Shown in pieces: positions 7,110 through 15,716 of a DNA stretch of 30,076 nt (its first letter is position 1; each line of letters starts with the position of its first letter). The translations under genes were made by a program, and so were the position numbers. The stretch spans positions 1 through 30,076 of the forward strand of contig JAEWVQ010000335.1 in assembly GCA_023459095.1 (NCBI GenBank), written 5' to 3'. This stretch comes from Pseudomonadota bacterium. Lineage in GTDB: Bacteria > Pseudomonadota > Gammaproteobacteria > Burkholderiales > Rhodocyclaceae. Under the pieces are notes generated by a model, which searched no databases, was not told the DNA's origin, and saw nothing but the letters and a program-made list of their open reading frames with translations.

Positions 7110-7736
7110 ATGCTTGAAGCCGACGATCTCGCCTGCCTGAAGGGCGACCGCATGCTGTTCCGCGGCCTTGCCCTCGACCTGTCGGCGGGCGAGTTGCTGC
7201 GCGTGGCCGGACCCAACGGCGTCGGTAAGACCAGCTTGCTGCGTCTGCTCACCGGGCTCGCCCTGCCCGAGGCCGGTACCGTGCGCTGGCGCGGCCGCCC
7301 GATCCGCAGCGCGCGTGAGGAATTCCACCGCGAACTGCTCCACCTCGGCCACGCCCCGGCGCTCAATGACCTGCTGAGCCCGCTCGAAAACCTGCGCTTT
7401 GCGTGCGCCGCCGCCGGCGATGAGGTCGATGCGGAAACCTGCATGCAGGCGCTGGTGCGCATCGGCCTCGCCGATCAGCTCGACCTGCCCGCGCGCGTGC
7501 TGTCCCAGGGCCAGCGCCGGCGCGTCGGCCTGGCGCGGCTGTTCCTGTCGTCGCGGCGGCCGCTGTGGGTGCTCGACGAGCCGTTCACCGCGCTCGACGT
7601 CGGCGCGGTTGCCGAACTGGCGACTACCTTGTCGGACCACTGCGCGGCCGGCGGCATGGTCGTGCTCACCACCCACCAGGACGCGCCGTTCGCGCTCACC
7701 CCGCGGGTGCTCGATGTCGGAGCGTGGGCGTGCTGA
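7110..7736 (+). CDS. ccmA: Haem exporter ATP-binding protein CcmA
   Basis: This is a 208-residue ABC ATPase that, with CcmB, drives release of haem-loaded CcmE in System I cytochrome c maturation at the inner membrane. The Walker A loop GPNGVGKTS is at about residue 34, the signature is LSQGQRRRVGLAR, Walker B with the catalytic glutamate is WVLDEPFTALD, and the H-loop is TTHQ. Length is normal for CcmA. ATG at 7110 puts the protein in register with the family; the ribosome site is weak. It is first in an unbroken ccmABCDEFGHI run and overlaps ccmB by seven bases. Confidence 0.96.
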   Translation: MLEADDLACLKGDRMLFRGLALDLSAGELLRVAGPNGVGKTSLLRLLTGLALPEAGTVRWRGRPIRSAREEFHRELLHLGHAPALNDLLSPLENLRFACAAAGDEVDAETCMQALVRIGLADQLDLPARVLSQGQRRRVGLARLFLSSRRPLWVLDEPFTALDVGAVAELATTLSDHCAAGGMVVLTTHQDAPFALTPRVLDVGAWAC

Positions 7737-8398
7737 GAACCTTCTTCGCCGTGCTGCACCGCGATCTGCTGCTCGCCTGGCGCGGCCGTGCCGATGTGCT
7801 GGTGACGCTGGCCTTCTTCGTCATCGTGGTGTGCCTGTTTCCGTTCGGGGTCGGCGCCGAGCCCAACCAGTTGCGCGCGATCGCGCCCGGCGTGCTGTGG
7901 GTTGCGGCGCTGCTCGCCTGCCTGTTGTCGCTGCACCGGCTGTTCGCCCAGGACCATGTCGATGGAACCCTGGAGCAACTTCTCCTGTCTAGCGAGCCGG
8001 CCGTGCTGTGGGTGATGGCCAAGGTGTTCGCGTTCTGGCTCACCACCGGACTGCCGGTGGTGCTGGTGGCGCCGGGGCTGGCCTTGCTGCTTGACCTCGA
8101 ACAAGGCGGGCTGCCAGTGCTTTCACTAAGTTTGGTGCTCGGCACGCCGATCCTCGCCCTGCTCGGTGCGGTGGGCGCGGCGCTGACCCTGGGGCTGCGT
8201 GGCGGCGGCATGCTGCTCGCGTTGCTCGTGCTGCCGCTGTTCGTGCCGGTGCTGATCTTTGGTGCCGGCGCGGTCGAGGCCGAGCTGTCCGGGACTGGCG
8301 CGGCGGCGCATCTGCTGCTGCTCGGCGGCGGCCTTGCCGGCGCGCTGGCGCTGGCGCCGTGGGCATGCGCCGCGGCCTTGCGCATCTCCACAGAATGA
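7730..8398 (+). CDS. ccmB: Haem exporter permease CcmB
   Basis: This 222-residue integral membrane protein has about six hydrophobic helices and is the permease partner of CcmA. Family features include the N-terminal block RDLLLAWRGRADVLVTLAFF and the DHVDGTLEQLLLS region. GTG at 7730 is preferred because GGAG lies at 7719-7722 with seven bases spacing; an alternative GTG at 7724 would be too close. Its start lies inside the end of ccmA, which suggests coupled translation. A 61-base gap with several GTGATC/GGATGATG-like repeats separates it from ccmC. Confidence 0.94.
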   Translation: MLRTFFAVLHRDLLLAWRGRADVLVTLAFFVIVVCLFPFGVGAEPNQLRAIAPGVLWVAALLACLLSLHRLFAQDHVDGTLEQLLLSSEPAVLWVMAKVFAFWLTTGLPVVLVAPGLALLLDLEQGGLPVLSLSLVLGTPILALLGAVGAALTLGLRGGGMLLALLVLPLFVPVLIFGAGAVEAELSGTGAAAHLLLLGGGLAGALALAPWACAAALRISTE

Positions 8399-8459
8399 TC
8401 ACCGGGTGATCGCCGGATGATGCGTCCGAATAACGAATTGCGGGATTGAACGCTTGCTG

Positions 8460-9224
8460 ATGAACACCTCCAACCGCGGCGGCAGCCTGTTCCGGTTTGC
8501 CGCACCGCAGCTGTTTTATCCGCTCGCCGGCCGCCTCGCGCCGCTGTTCGCCGCGGCCGCCTTGGTGCTCACCGTGGTCGGGCTGTGGCTGGGCTTCTTC
8601 GTCGCGCCCACCGATGCGACCCAGGGCGAGGTCTATCGGGTGATCTTCATCCACGTCCCGGCGGCGTGGATGTCGATGTTCATCTATCTGGTGATGGCGT
8701 TCTGGTCGGCGGTCGGGCTGGTCATGAACACGCGCCTGTCCTTCGTCATGAGCCAGGCGCTGGCGCCGACCGGCGCGCTGTTCTGCTTCGTCGCGCTGTG
8801 GACCGGAGCGCTGTGGGGCAAGCCGACCTGGGGCGCGTACTGGGTGTGGGATGCGCGCCTGACCTCGCAGTTGCTGCTGATGTTCCTGTACTTCGGCTTC
8901 ATCGGCCTCACCCGCGCGATCGAGGACCCGCGCCGCGCCGACCGCGCCGGCGCGATCATCGCCCTGGTCGGCGCGGTGAACGTGCCGATCATCTATTTCT
9001 CGGTGAAGTGGTGGAACACGCTGCACCAGGGCGCCTCGGTGAGCCTCACCAAGGCGCCGTCGATGGCCTCGACCATGCTCGCCGGCATGCTGGTGATGGC
9101 GTTCGCGGCCTGGGCCTACACCCTGGCGGTGGCGCTGTGGCGCGTGCGGCCGATGATTCTCGAACGCGAGCGCCACGCCGAATGGGTCGGCGCGGTGCTC
9201 GACAAGGACGGAGGGCGGGGCTGA
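8460..9224 (+). CDS. ccmC: Haem-handling membrane protein CcmC
   Basis: The 254-residue protein has six predicted membrane helices and the tryptophan-rich WWD domain WGKPTWGAYWVWDARLTS, which presents haem to CcmE. Two conserved histidines, one in IHVPAAWM and one in WWNTLHQG, flank it and are the expected haem ligands. ATG at 8460 is chosen, giving MNTSNRGG; a TTG six bases upstream is also in frame and the ribosome site is poor in both cases. The stop overlaps the ccmD start by one base. Confidence 0.95.
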   Translation: MNTSNRGGSLFRFAAPQLFYPLAGRLAPLFAAAALVLTVVGLWLGFFVAPTDATQGEVYRVIFIHVPAAWMSMFIYLVMAFWSAVGLVMNTRLSFVMSQALAPTGALFCFVALWTGALWGKPTWGAYWVWDARLTSQLLLMFLYFGFIGLTRAIEDPRRADRAGAIIALVGAVNVPIIYFSVKWWNTLHQGASVSLTKAPSMASTMLAGMLVMAFAAWAYTLAVALWRVRPMILERERHAEWVGAVLDKDGGRG

Positions 9225-9439
9225 TGCAGTGGGAATCGTGGGCCGCGTTCTGGCACATGGGCGGCGACGCCGCTTTCGTCTGGGGCAGTTATGCCGTCAC
9301 CTTCGTCTTCGTCGCGCTGGAACTGATCCTCGTGTTCCAGCGTCGGAAGGACACCATCGCCCGCCTGCAGCGCTGGCGGCGCGCGGTCGGCAAGGATCGT
9401 TCGGGGCGCGCCCGCGCCTCTCTGGAGTCTGAATCATGA
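9224..9439 (+). CDS. ccmD: Haem exporter protein CcmD
   Basis: This is a small 71-residue membrane protein with one helix (about residues 17-38) and a basic cytoplasmic tail, as usual for CcmD, which helps release holo-CcmE from CcmABC. The N-terminus W-A-A-F-W-H-M-G-G is the family signature. It starts at the last base of the ccmC stop and ends with an ATGA overlap with ccmE. It is slightly longer than many CcmD proteins because of the tail. Confidence 0.92.
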   Translation: MQWESWAAFWHMGGDAAFVWGSYAVTFVFVALELILVFQRRKDTIARLQRWRRAVGKDRSGRARASLESES

Positions 9440-9885
9440 AACCCCGTAGCAAACGTCTGGTGCTGGTCGGCGGCGGCGTCGCCCTGCTCGTCGCCGCGGT
9501 CGCCCTGGTGCTGAGCGCATTCCAGGAGAACCTGGTGTTTTTCCACACGCCGAGTGACGTGGTCGCCGGCAAGGCCCCGGTGGGCAAGACCTTCCGTGTC
9601 GGCGGCATGGTCGAGGACGGTTCGATCCGCCGCGAGGCCGACGGCATCACCGTGCGCTTTGCGATCACCGACACCGCCAAGGTGATTCCGGTGACCTACC
9701 AGGGCTCGCTGCCCGACCTGTTCAAGGAGGGCAAGGGCGCGGTGGTGCAGGGCACGCTGGGGACGGACGGCCAGTTCCGCGCCACCGAGGTGCTCGCCAA
9801 GCACGACGAGAACTACATGCCGCCCGAGGCCGCGCATGCCGTGGAGCAGGCCCACAAGGCCGCGCAGACGGTGAGCCCGCAATGA
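9436..9885 (+). CDS. ccmE: Periplasmic haem chaperone CcmE
   Basis: The 149-residue protein has an N-terminal membrane anchor (residues about 8-28) and a periplasmic beta-barrel domain. The conserved haem-binding histidine is H123 in LAKHDENYMPPE, with the usual tyrosine four residues later. It carries haem from CcmCD to CcmF/H. The start overlaps ccmD by four bases (ATGA) and the end overlaps ccmF in the same way. Confidence 0.96.
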   Translation: MKPRSKRLVLVGGGVALLVAAVALVLSAFQENLVFFHTPSDVVAGKAPVGKTFRVGGMVEDGSIRREADGITVRFAITDTAKVIPVTYQGSLPDLFKEGKGAVVQGTLGTDGQFRATEVLAKHDENYMPPEAAHAVEQAHKAAQTVSPQ

Positions 9886-11855
9886 TTCCCGAACTCGGTC
9901 ATTTCGCCCTCATCCTCGCCTTCGTGATCGCCCTCGTGCAGGCCGTGGTGCCGCTCGCCGGCGCCGCACGCAACAAGCTCGCGCTGATGGCGGTGGCGCG
10001 CCCGGCGGCGCAGGGGCAGTTCTTCTTCATCCTCGTCGCCTACGCCTGTCTGACCTGGGCCTTCATCGAGAGCGATTTCTCGCTCAAGCTCGCCGCGGTC
10101 AATTCGCACAGCGACACCCCGCTGATCTACAAGATCACCGGGGTGTGGGGCAACCACGAAGGCTCGCTGCTGCTGTGGGCGATGTCGCTGTCGCTGTGGA
10201 CGGTGGCGGTGACGGTGTTCTCGCGCAAGCTGCCGGAAGCCTTCGTCGCCCGCGTGATCGGCGTGCTCGGCTGCATCAGCGCGGGCTTTCTGGCGTTCAC
10301 GCTGATCACCTCCAACCCGTTCGAGCGCCTGCTGCCGGGCGCGCCGCAAGGGCGCGATCTCAACCCGCTGCTCCAGGACCCGGGCATGATCATCCACCCG
10401 CCGCTGCTCTACATGGGCTATGTCGGCTTCTCGGTGGCCTTCGCCTTCGCCATCGCCGCGCTGCTCTCGGGGCGGCTCGATGCGGCGTGGGCGCGCTGGT
10501 CGCGGCCGTGGACCACGGTGGCCTGGGTGTTCCTCACCGCCGGCATCGCGGTCGGCTCGGGCTGGGCCTACTACGAGCTGGGCTGGGGCGGCTGGTGGTT
10601 CTGGGATCCGGTGGAGAACGCCTCGTTCATGCCCTGGCTGCTGGGCACCGCGCTCATCCATTCGCTCGCGGTCACCGAAAAGCGCGGCGCCTTCCGCAGC
10701 TGGACGGTGCTGCTCGCCATCGGCGCGTTCTCGCTGTCGCTGCTCGGCACCTTCCTGGTGCGCTCCGGCGTGCTCACCAGCGTGCATGCCTTCGCCACCG
10801 ACCCGCGCCGCGGCCTGTTCATGCTCGCCTTCCTCGTCATCGTGATCGGCATCTCGCTGGTGCTGTACGCCTGGCGCGCGCCCAAGCTCGCCGGCGGCGG
10901 CAGCTTCGGCCTGGTGTCGCGCGACACCTCGCTGCTCGGCAACAACGTGCTGCTCACCGTGGTGTCGGCCTCGGTGCTGCTCGGCACGCTCTATCCGCTG
11001 TTCCTCGACGCCCTCGGCGTGGGCAAGATCTCGGTCGGCCCGCCGTACTTCGAGGCGGTGTTCGTGCCGCTGATGACGCCGGTGGTGGTGCTGATGATGT
11101 TCGGCCCCTTCCTGCGCTGGAAGAACGACGACCTCGGCGCCGCGCTGCGCCGCGTGGCGCCGGCCTTCGTCGCCAGCATCGCGATCGGCGTGGCGGCGGC
11201 GTTCGCGATCGGCCACGTGAGCTGGCGCACCGTGCTCGGCCTCGCGCTCGCCGCCTGGGTGGTGCTCGCCAGCGTGCAACTGCTCGGCGCGCGCCTCAAG
11301 GATCGCGCCGGCGCCGCGTTCGCGGTGCGCCTGCGCGGCATCCCCGCGGCGTGGTGGGGAATGTGGCTGGCGCACTTCGGGGTCGGCGTGTTCATCATCG
11401 GCGTCACCCTGGTGGGCAGCATCGACCAGCACGTCGATCTCAAGATGCAGCCCGGCCAGCAGGCCGAGTTCGTCGGCTATACGGTGAAGTTCCGCGGCGT
11501 CGAGGACGTGCGCGGGCCGAACTACGAGGCCGCGCGCGGCACCCTGGAGCTGGTGCGCGGCGACCGCCTGATCGGCACGCTGCAGCCGGAGAAGCGCCTC
11601 TACCTCGCCCAAGGCATGCCGATGACCGAGGCCTCGCTCGACATCGGCCTGTTCCGCGATCTGTATGTGTCGCTCGGCGAGCAGGTGCAGGACGGCGGCT
11701 GGATCGTCAGTCTGTACTACAAGCCCTTCATCAGCTGGATCTGGGCCGGTTGCGTGCTGATGGTGCTGGGCGGGATCTGCGCCGCCGCCGATCGCCGCTA
11801 CCGTCGTCTGGCCGAGCGCAGCGCCCCCGCGGGCGCGGCCGCGCGCGCCGTCTGA
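9882..11855 (+). CDS. ccmF: Haem lyase subunit CcmF
   Basis: This large polytopic protein of 657 residues is the core of the holocytochrome c synthase in System I. The WWD domain is clear (WGGWWFWDPVENASFMPWL, about residues 230-248), and family motifs such as IYKITGVWGNHEGSLLLW and HPPLLYMGYVG are present. It takes haem from CcmE and joins it to CXXCH motifs of reduced apocytochromes with CcmH/CcmI. Start and stop are tight: ATGA overlap with ccmE and nine bases to ccmG. Confidence 0.97.
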   Translation: MIPELGHFALILAFVIALVQAVVPLAGAARNKLALMAVARPAAQGQFFFILVAYACLTWAFIESDFSLKLAAVNSHSDTPLIYKITGVWGNHEGSLLLWAMSLSLWTVAVTVFSRKLPEAFVARVIGVLGCISAGFLAFTLITSNPFERLLPGAPQGRDLNPLLQDPGMIIHPPLLYMGYVGFSVAFAFAIAALLSGRLDAAWARWSRPWTTVAWVFLTAGIAVGSGWAYYELGWGGWWFWDPVENASFMPWLLGTALIHSLAVTEKRGAFRSWTVLLAIGAFSLSLLGTFLVRSGVLTSVHAFATDPRRGLFMLAFLVIVIGISLVLYAWRAPKLAGGGSFGLVSRDTSLLGNNVLLTVVSASVLLGTLYPLFLDALGVGKISVGPPYFEAVFVPLMTPVVVLMMFGPFLRWKNDDLGAALRRVAPAFVASIAIGVAAAFAIGHVSWRTVLGLALAAWVVLASVQLLGARLKDRAGAAFAVRLRGIPAAWWGMWLAHFGVGVFIIGVTLVGSIDQHVDLKMQPGQQAEFVGYTVKFRGVEDVRGPNYEAARGTLELVRGDRLIGTLQPEKRLYLAQGMPMTEASLDIGLFRDLYVSLGEQVQDGGWIVSLYYKPFISWIWAGCVLMVLGGICAAADRRYRRLAERSAPAGAAARAV

Positions 11856-11864
11856 GAGTCCTTC

Positions 11865-12458
11865 ATGAAAGCGAAATTCCTCGTTCCTCTCGCGCTCTTC
11901 CTCGGCCTCGCCGGTTTCCTCGCCTTCGGCCTCACCCTCAACCCGCGCGAGGTGCCCTCGGCGCTGATCGACAAGCCGGCGCCGGCCTTCCGCCTCGCCC
12001 GCCTCGACCAGCCCGAGCAGACCTTCGCCCTCGAGGAGATGCGCGGCCAGGTGTGGCTGCTCAACGTGTGGGCGTCGTGGTGCGTGGCCTGCCGCCAGGA
12101 GCATCCGGTGCTGGTCGATCTGGCCAAGCGCCGGATCGTGCCCATCGTCGGCTTCAACTACAAGGAAGTGCGCGGCGACGGCGGCATCGACGCGCGCGGC
12201 ATGGCGCCCGAGGCCGAGACCGCGCTCGCCGTGCAGCGCGCGCGCGGCTGGCTGTCGGCCCATGGCGACCCCTACGTGCTGTCGGTGCTCGACATCGACG
12301 GCCGGGTCGGCATCGACTTCGGCGTCTATGGCGTGCCCGAGACTTTCCTGATCGACCAGCACGGGCGCATCCGCTACAAGCACATCGGCCCGGTCGACCC
12401 GCAGAGCGTGCAGCAGGTGCTGCTGCCCAAGATCGAGGAGCTCAAGCGTGCGGGCTGA
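11865..12458 (+). CDS. ccmG: Thiol:disulfide interchange protein CcmG (DsbE)
   Basis: The 197-residue protein is a membrane-anchored thioredoxin-fold reductant that keeps apocytochrome cysteines reduced. The N-terminal anchor is at residues 4-24 and the active site is WASWCVACRQEHP (C73, C76). The cis-proline region is VYGVPETFLID. Compared with E. coli CcmG, there is extra sequence of roughly 15-20 residues between FNYKEVRG and RARGWLSAHGDPY, after the active site. It overlaps ccmH by 11 bases. Confidence 0.95.
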   Translation: MKAKFLVPLALFLGLAGFLAFGLTLNPREVPSALIDKPAPAFRLARLDQPEQTFALEEMRGQVWLLNVWASWCVACRQEHPVLVDLAKRRIVPIVGFNYKEVRGDGGIDARGMAPEAETALAVQRARGWLSAHGDPYVLSVLDIDGRVGIDFGVYGVPETFLIDQHGRIRYKHIGPVDPQSVQQVLLPKIEELKRAG

Positions 12459-12987
12459 TCTGTGTTCGCTGCGCGCCTTCGGCCGCGCCGCAGTGCTTGC
12501 CGCCGCGCTCGGCGCGCTGCCGCCGGCGCTGGCCCAGGGCGACGCGCAGCGCGCGACCCCGGTGGCCGAGGACCCCGCGCTCGAAGCCCGGGTCATGGAG
12601 TTGTCGCATGTGCTGCGCTGCCTGGTGTGCCAGAACCAGTCGATCGCCGAATCGAACGCGCCGCTCGCGCTCGACCTGCGCGCCCAGGTGCGCGAGCAGC
12701 TCGCCGCCGGGCGCAGCGAGGGCGAGGTGGTCGATTACCTGGTCGCCCGCTATGGCGACTTCGTGCTCTACCAGCCGCCGCTGAAGGCCTCCACCGTGGT
12801 GCTGTGGGTCGGCCCCGCGCTGCTGCTGTTCGGTGGCGCCGGCTGGCTGGGCTGGCGCCTGCGCCGCCGCGCGCGTGAAACCGCCGCCGCTCTTACCGAA
12901 GCCGAGCGCAACCGCGCCCGTGCCCTGTTGGCGGGCGCTGCGCCCGCCGCCGCGGACCCCGCGTCCGCCAAGGAGTCCCGCTCGTGA
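12448..12987 (+). CDS. ccmH: Cytochrome c maturation protein CcmH
   Basis: The 179-residue product has a signal peptide (about residues 1-30), the thiol motif RCLVCQNQSIAESNA (C58, C61), and a C-terminal membrane helix around residues 112-133, followed by a basic and alanine-rich tail. It reduces or holds the apocytochrome with CcmG and CcmF. The start is GTG at 12448 inside ccmG, with GAGGAG at 12435-12440. It is the short CcmH form; the TPR part is in the separate next gene. Confidence 0.94.
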   Translation: MRADLCSLRAFGRAAVLAAALGALPPALAQGDAQRATPVAEDPALEARVMELSHVLRCLVCQNQSIAESNAPLALDLRAQVREQLAAGRSEGEVVDYLVARYGDFVLYQPPLKASTVVLWVGPALLLFGGAGWLGWRLRRRARETAAALTEAERNRARALLAGAAPAAADPASAKESRS

Positions 12988-14204
12988 TCCCGTTCATCGT
13001 TCTCGCCGGCCTGCTGGTGGCCGGCGCCCTGCTGTTGCTGCTGCCGCCGCTGTTCGGCGCTGGCCGTGCGGCCCGTGGTGCCGAGGCCGCCCAGGCCGAG
13101 GTTGCGCTCGCCGTGCTGCGCGAACAGCTCGCCGAACTCGATGCCGAACGCGCAGCCGGCGGCCTCGACGACGACGCCTACGCGCGCAGCCGCGAAGAGC
13201 TCGAACGCCGCGCCCTGGAAGAAGGCGAGGGTGCCGCCGAGGGGCGCGAGGTGCGTCCCGCGCGGCGCTGGGCGGCGGCGGTGGCCGCCGGCGTGCCGGT
13301 GGTTGCGGCGGCGATCTACCTCGTGCTCGGCAACCCGGACGCGCTCGACCCGGCGCAACGCGCGGTCGAGCAGGGCTTCACCCAGGCCCAGGTCGAGGAG
13401 ATGGTCGGCGGCCTGGTCGCGCGCCTCGAGCAGGAGCCCGACAATGCCGACGGCTGGGCGATGCTGGCGCGCTCGTGGACGGTGCTCGGCAACTACCCCA
13501 AGGCGGTCGACGCCTATGCCCGGCTTGCCCAGTTGATGCCGGGCAACCCCGATGTGCTCGCGGCCTGGGCCGACGCGGTCGCCACCCGCGACGGCAAGGT
13601 GGTGGCCGAGGCCGAAGCGCTGGCGAAGCAGGCGCTGGCGATCGATCCCGACCACGTCCAGGCCCTCGTGCTCGCCGGCGCGGCGGCCCACGACCGCGCC
13701 GACTATGCCGGCGCATCGGCACTGTGGGAGCGCATCCTGACCCGCGTCGGCGACGATCACGAAGCCGCGCAGAGCCTGCGTGCGACGATCAACGAAGCGC
13801 GCGCCAAGGGCGGCCTGCCGCCGCTCGCCGAGGCCGCTGCAGCCTCGCCTGCGCCGGCCGCGGCGAGCGCGCTGACCCTGTCCGGACAGCTCGCACTGGC
13901 CCCGGAGCTGGCGGCGCAGGCCGCCGCGGGCGATACCGTGTTCGTCTTCGTGCGCGGCAGCGCCGGCGGCCCGCCGCTGGCGGCGCTGCGCCTGACCGCG
14001 GGCGAGCTGCCGGCGAGCTTCAGCTTCGCCAACGCGCCGCGCATGGGCGGTGACGGCGCGCTGCCCGATCAGGTGATGCTGGTGGCGCGGGTGTCGAAGT
14101 CGGGCGAGGTGTCGGCGCGCGCCGGCGACCTCGAAGGCAGCGTCGCCGCGCTGTCGCCGCAGGCCCAGGGCGTGACGCTCGTCATCGACCGCGTGCGCCC
14201 CTGA
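12984..14204 (+). CDS. ccmI: Cytochrome c maturation protein CcmI
   Basis: This 406-residue protein has two N-terminal membrane helices (about residues 3-25 and 95-112) joined by a charged coiled loop, then a periplasmic TPR region (about residues 140-270). A C-terminal beta-rich domain follows an alanine-rich linker. It acts as a chaperone that brings apocytochromes to the CcmF/H lyase. GTG at 12984 with AAGGAG at 12970-12975 is the likely start and overlaps ccmH by four bases. It closes the ccm operon and is followed by a terminator-like hairpin shared with the convergent gene. Confidence 0.93.
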   Translation: MIPFIVLAGLLVAGALLLLLPPLFGAGRAARGAEAAQAEVALAVLREQLAELDAERAAGGLDDDAYARSREELERRALEEGEGAAEGREVRPARRWAAAVAAGVPVVAAAIYLVLGNPDALDPAQRAVEQGFTQAQVEEMVGGLVARLEQEPDNADGWAMLARSWTVLGNYPKAVDAYARLAQLMPGNPDVLAAWADAVATRDGKVVAEAEALAKQALAIDPDHVQALVLAGAAAHDRADYAGASALWERILTRVGDDHEAAQSLRATINEARAKGGLPPLAEAAAASPAPAAASALTLSGQLALAPELAAQAAAGDTVFVFVRGSAGGPPLAALRLTAGELPASFSFANAPRMGGDGALPDQVMLVARVSKSGEVSARAGDLEGSVAALSPQAQGVTLVIDRVRP

Positions 14205-14208
14205 GCGG

Positions 14209-14230
14209 ACGGGGGCCGCATGGCCCCCGT
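14209..14230. terminator. Bidirectional terminator hairpin between convergent genes
   Basis: ACGGGGGCC (14209-14217) and GGCCCCCGT (14222-14230) form a perfect 9-bp stem with a GCAT loop. It lies in the 40-base gap between the ccmI stop and the stop of the effector-like gene on the other strand. It lacks a T-run on either side. Confidence 0.6.
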
Positions 14231-14244
14231 GCCGGGCGTTCCGC

Positions 14245-15678
14245 CTAGTTGAGCGGAATCTCGTGCATGAAGCCGGCGTCGCGATCCACCGCGATCGGCA
14301 GGTAGGACAGATGCACCTCGACACCGCGGCGCTCGATGCCGTAGTCGTCGCCCAGGGCGTCGTGGCTGGTCTGGATCGCGGTGCGCACGCCGAGCAAGGT
14401 GTCGCGCACGCCGTCGGGGATGCGGTCGTCGCCGCGGATGCCACGGCTCTGGTCGCCGAGGAACTCGGTGAGCCGGGCCTCGATCCGCGGCAGGCCGTGC
14501 TTCTTGACCTCCTTCTCCATGCTGTCGCGGCTGTCGGCGTCGAGCACGCCGGCCTCGTGCAACTGGTTCAGCGCGGCGATGTAGGGGTCGGCCACGGTTT
14601 CCTTCAGGCGGCCCTTGTAGACGTGTTCCTGGCGCACCACGCCTTCGGTGGCGTTGTTCTCGGCATTGCGGCTTTGCGCGAAGCTGAAGGTATGGGCGAT
14701 GAAGCGGCCGATCGCGGAGAACGCGTTGCGCACCGAGTGGCTGAGGCCTTCGTGCGACTCGGTGACGCGCCAGAACGGCGGCGTGCCGGCGTGTTCGAGC
14801 TTGATGAAGAGCTGATCGGGGGTGTTCTTGCCGGCATTGATGCCGTCCGCGCTCGGCTTGATGCGGTCGAACAGCAGGGAGGCATTCTGCCCCGGCATCA
14901 GGTTCTGGTAGTCCTCGATGCCGCGTTGCACCGGCTTGCCGAGGAAGTGCGAGGCGCCGTCGACAGCGCGTTCGCGGAAATGGGTGGACACGCGCCCGTA
15001 GCTGGTCGGCGCGGCGTTGAGAAAGTTGAACAGCTTGTTGTCGGGGTCGGCCATCACCATGGTGCCGCTGGTCACCATCGAGCTGTTGGCGTCGCCGGAG
15101 TCGATACCGCGTTCCTCATCGAGGCAGGCGGCCTGGGTCATCAGGTGCCAGGTCAGCGCGCGCGTGGTGAACACGCTGCTCTTCACCTCCACGCCGTCGA
15201 CCATCAGCGTGCCGCTGCGCGCCTGTTCCGGGGTGGTCTGGGCGAGCGCGGCGGCGATGCGCTCGCCGGCGGCGGCGAAGGCGAGGATCTGTGCCGGCGT
15301 CGCCTTGCTGCCGGATTGCACGCCGTGGGCCTCGAGTCGGCCGAGGATCGCCGGGTCCAGCAGCGGGCTGCCGGCGCGCGGCTGGGTCAGCGTGGCGAGC
15401 TGCGGGTTCGCCGTGGCATGGTTGACGAGCGAGTCGGCGTGACGGCCGACGCCGAAGAACTTGGTGAAGGCATCCTTGATGCCCGAAAAGAACTCGCCGA
15501 CCGCGCTGCGCTGCTCGCCACGCCCGGCGCCGATCTCGCGCCCGCCGAGCGCGCTGTCGGCGCGGCCGCTGCGGGTGCCGAGCAGCGGTGTGGTCGAATC
15601 GACGCTGCCGCTGTCGCTGAGGCTGTCTTCGATGCGAAGTTGCGGCTGCACGCCGCCGAGGGTGCCGACTCCGTTCAT
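14245..15678 (-). CDS. Unrecognised protein, candidate type III secreted effector
   Basis: I do not recognise a catalytic domain in this 477-residue protein. The first 60 residues or so are rich in Ser, Gly and Thr with no signal peptide and no membrane helix, like the disordered secretion signal of type III effectors. After that comes an amphipathic segment (GEFFSGIKDAFTKFFG) typical of a chaperone-binding zone, then a mixed globular region to the end. The gene just upstream on the same strand encodes a CesT-type chaperone, and chaperone/effector pairs are usually arranged this way. ATG at 15678 has GGAG ten bases upstream; earlier in-frame codons overlap the chaperone gene. No secretion apparatus is in the window. 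The effector role is inferred from context and architecture. Confidence 0.55.
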   Translation of the reverse strand: MNGVGTLGGVQPQLRIEDSLSDSGSVDSTTPLLGTRSGRADSALGGREIGAGRGEQRSAVGEFFSGIKDAFTKFFGVGRHADSLVNHATANPQLATLTQPRAGSPLLDPAILGRLEAHGVQSGSKATPAQILAFAAAGERIAAALAQTTPEQARSGTLMVDGVEVKSSVFTTRALTWHLMTQAACLDEERGIDSGDANSSMVTSGTMVMADPDNKLFNFLNAAPTSYGRVSTHFRERAVDGASHFLGKPVQRGIEDYQNLMPGQNASLLFDRIKPSADGINAGKNTPDQLFIKLEHAGTPPFWRVTESHEGLSHSVRNAFSAIGRFIAHTFSFAQSRNAENNATEGVVRQEHVYKGRLKETVADPYIAALNQLHEAGVLDADSRDSMEKEVKKHGLPRIEARLTEFLGDQSRGIRGDDRIPDGVRDTLLGVRTAIQTSHDALGDDYGIERRGVEVHLSYLPIAVDRDAGFMHEIPLN

Positions 15679-15716
15679 GGTCAGATTGCTCCGGATGAGG
15701 TGGGGAGGGGCCGTGT

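Noticed and set aside
8399..8459. Repeated GTGATC/GGATGATG-like units between ccmB and ccmC as a possible regulatory repeat
   Set aside because: The units are short, imperfect and few; they are not convincing as a functional repeat.
9813..12596. Minus-strand open frame of 927 codons across ccmF and ccmG
   Set aside because: It consists of His/Glu/Arg-rich low-complexity sequence opposite genes with clear WWD and thioredoxin motifs, so it is a shadow frame.
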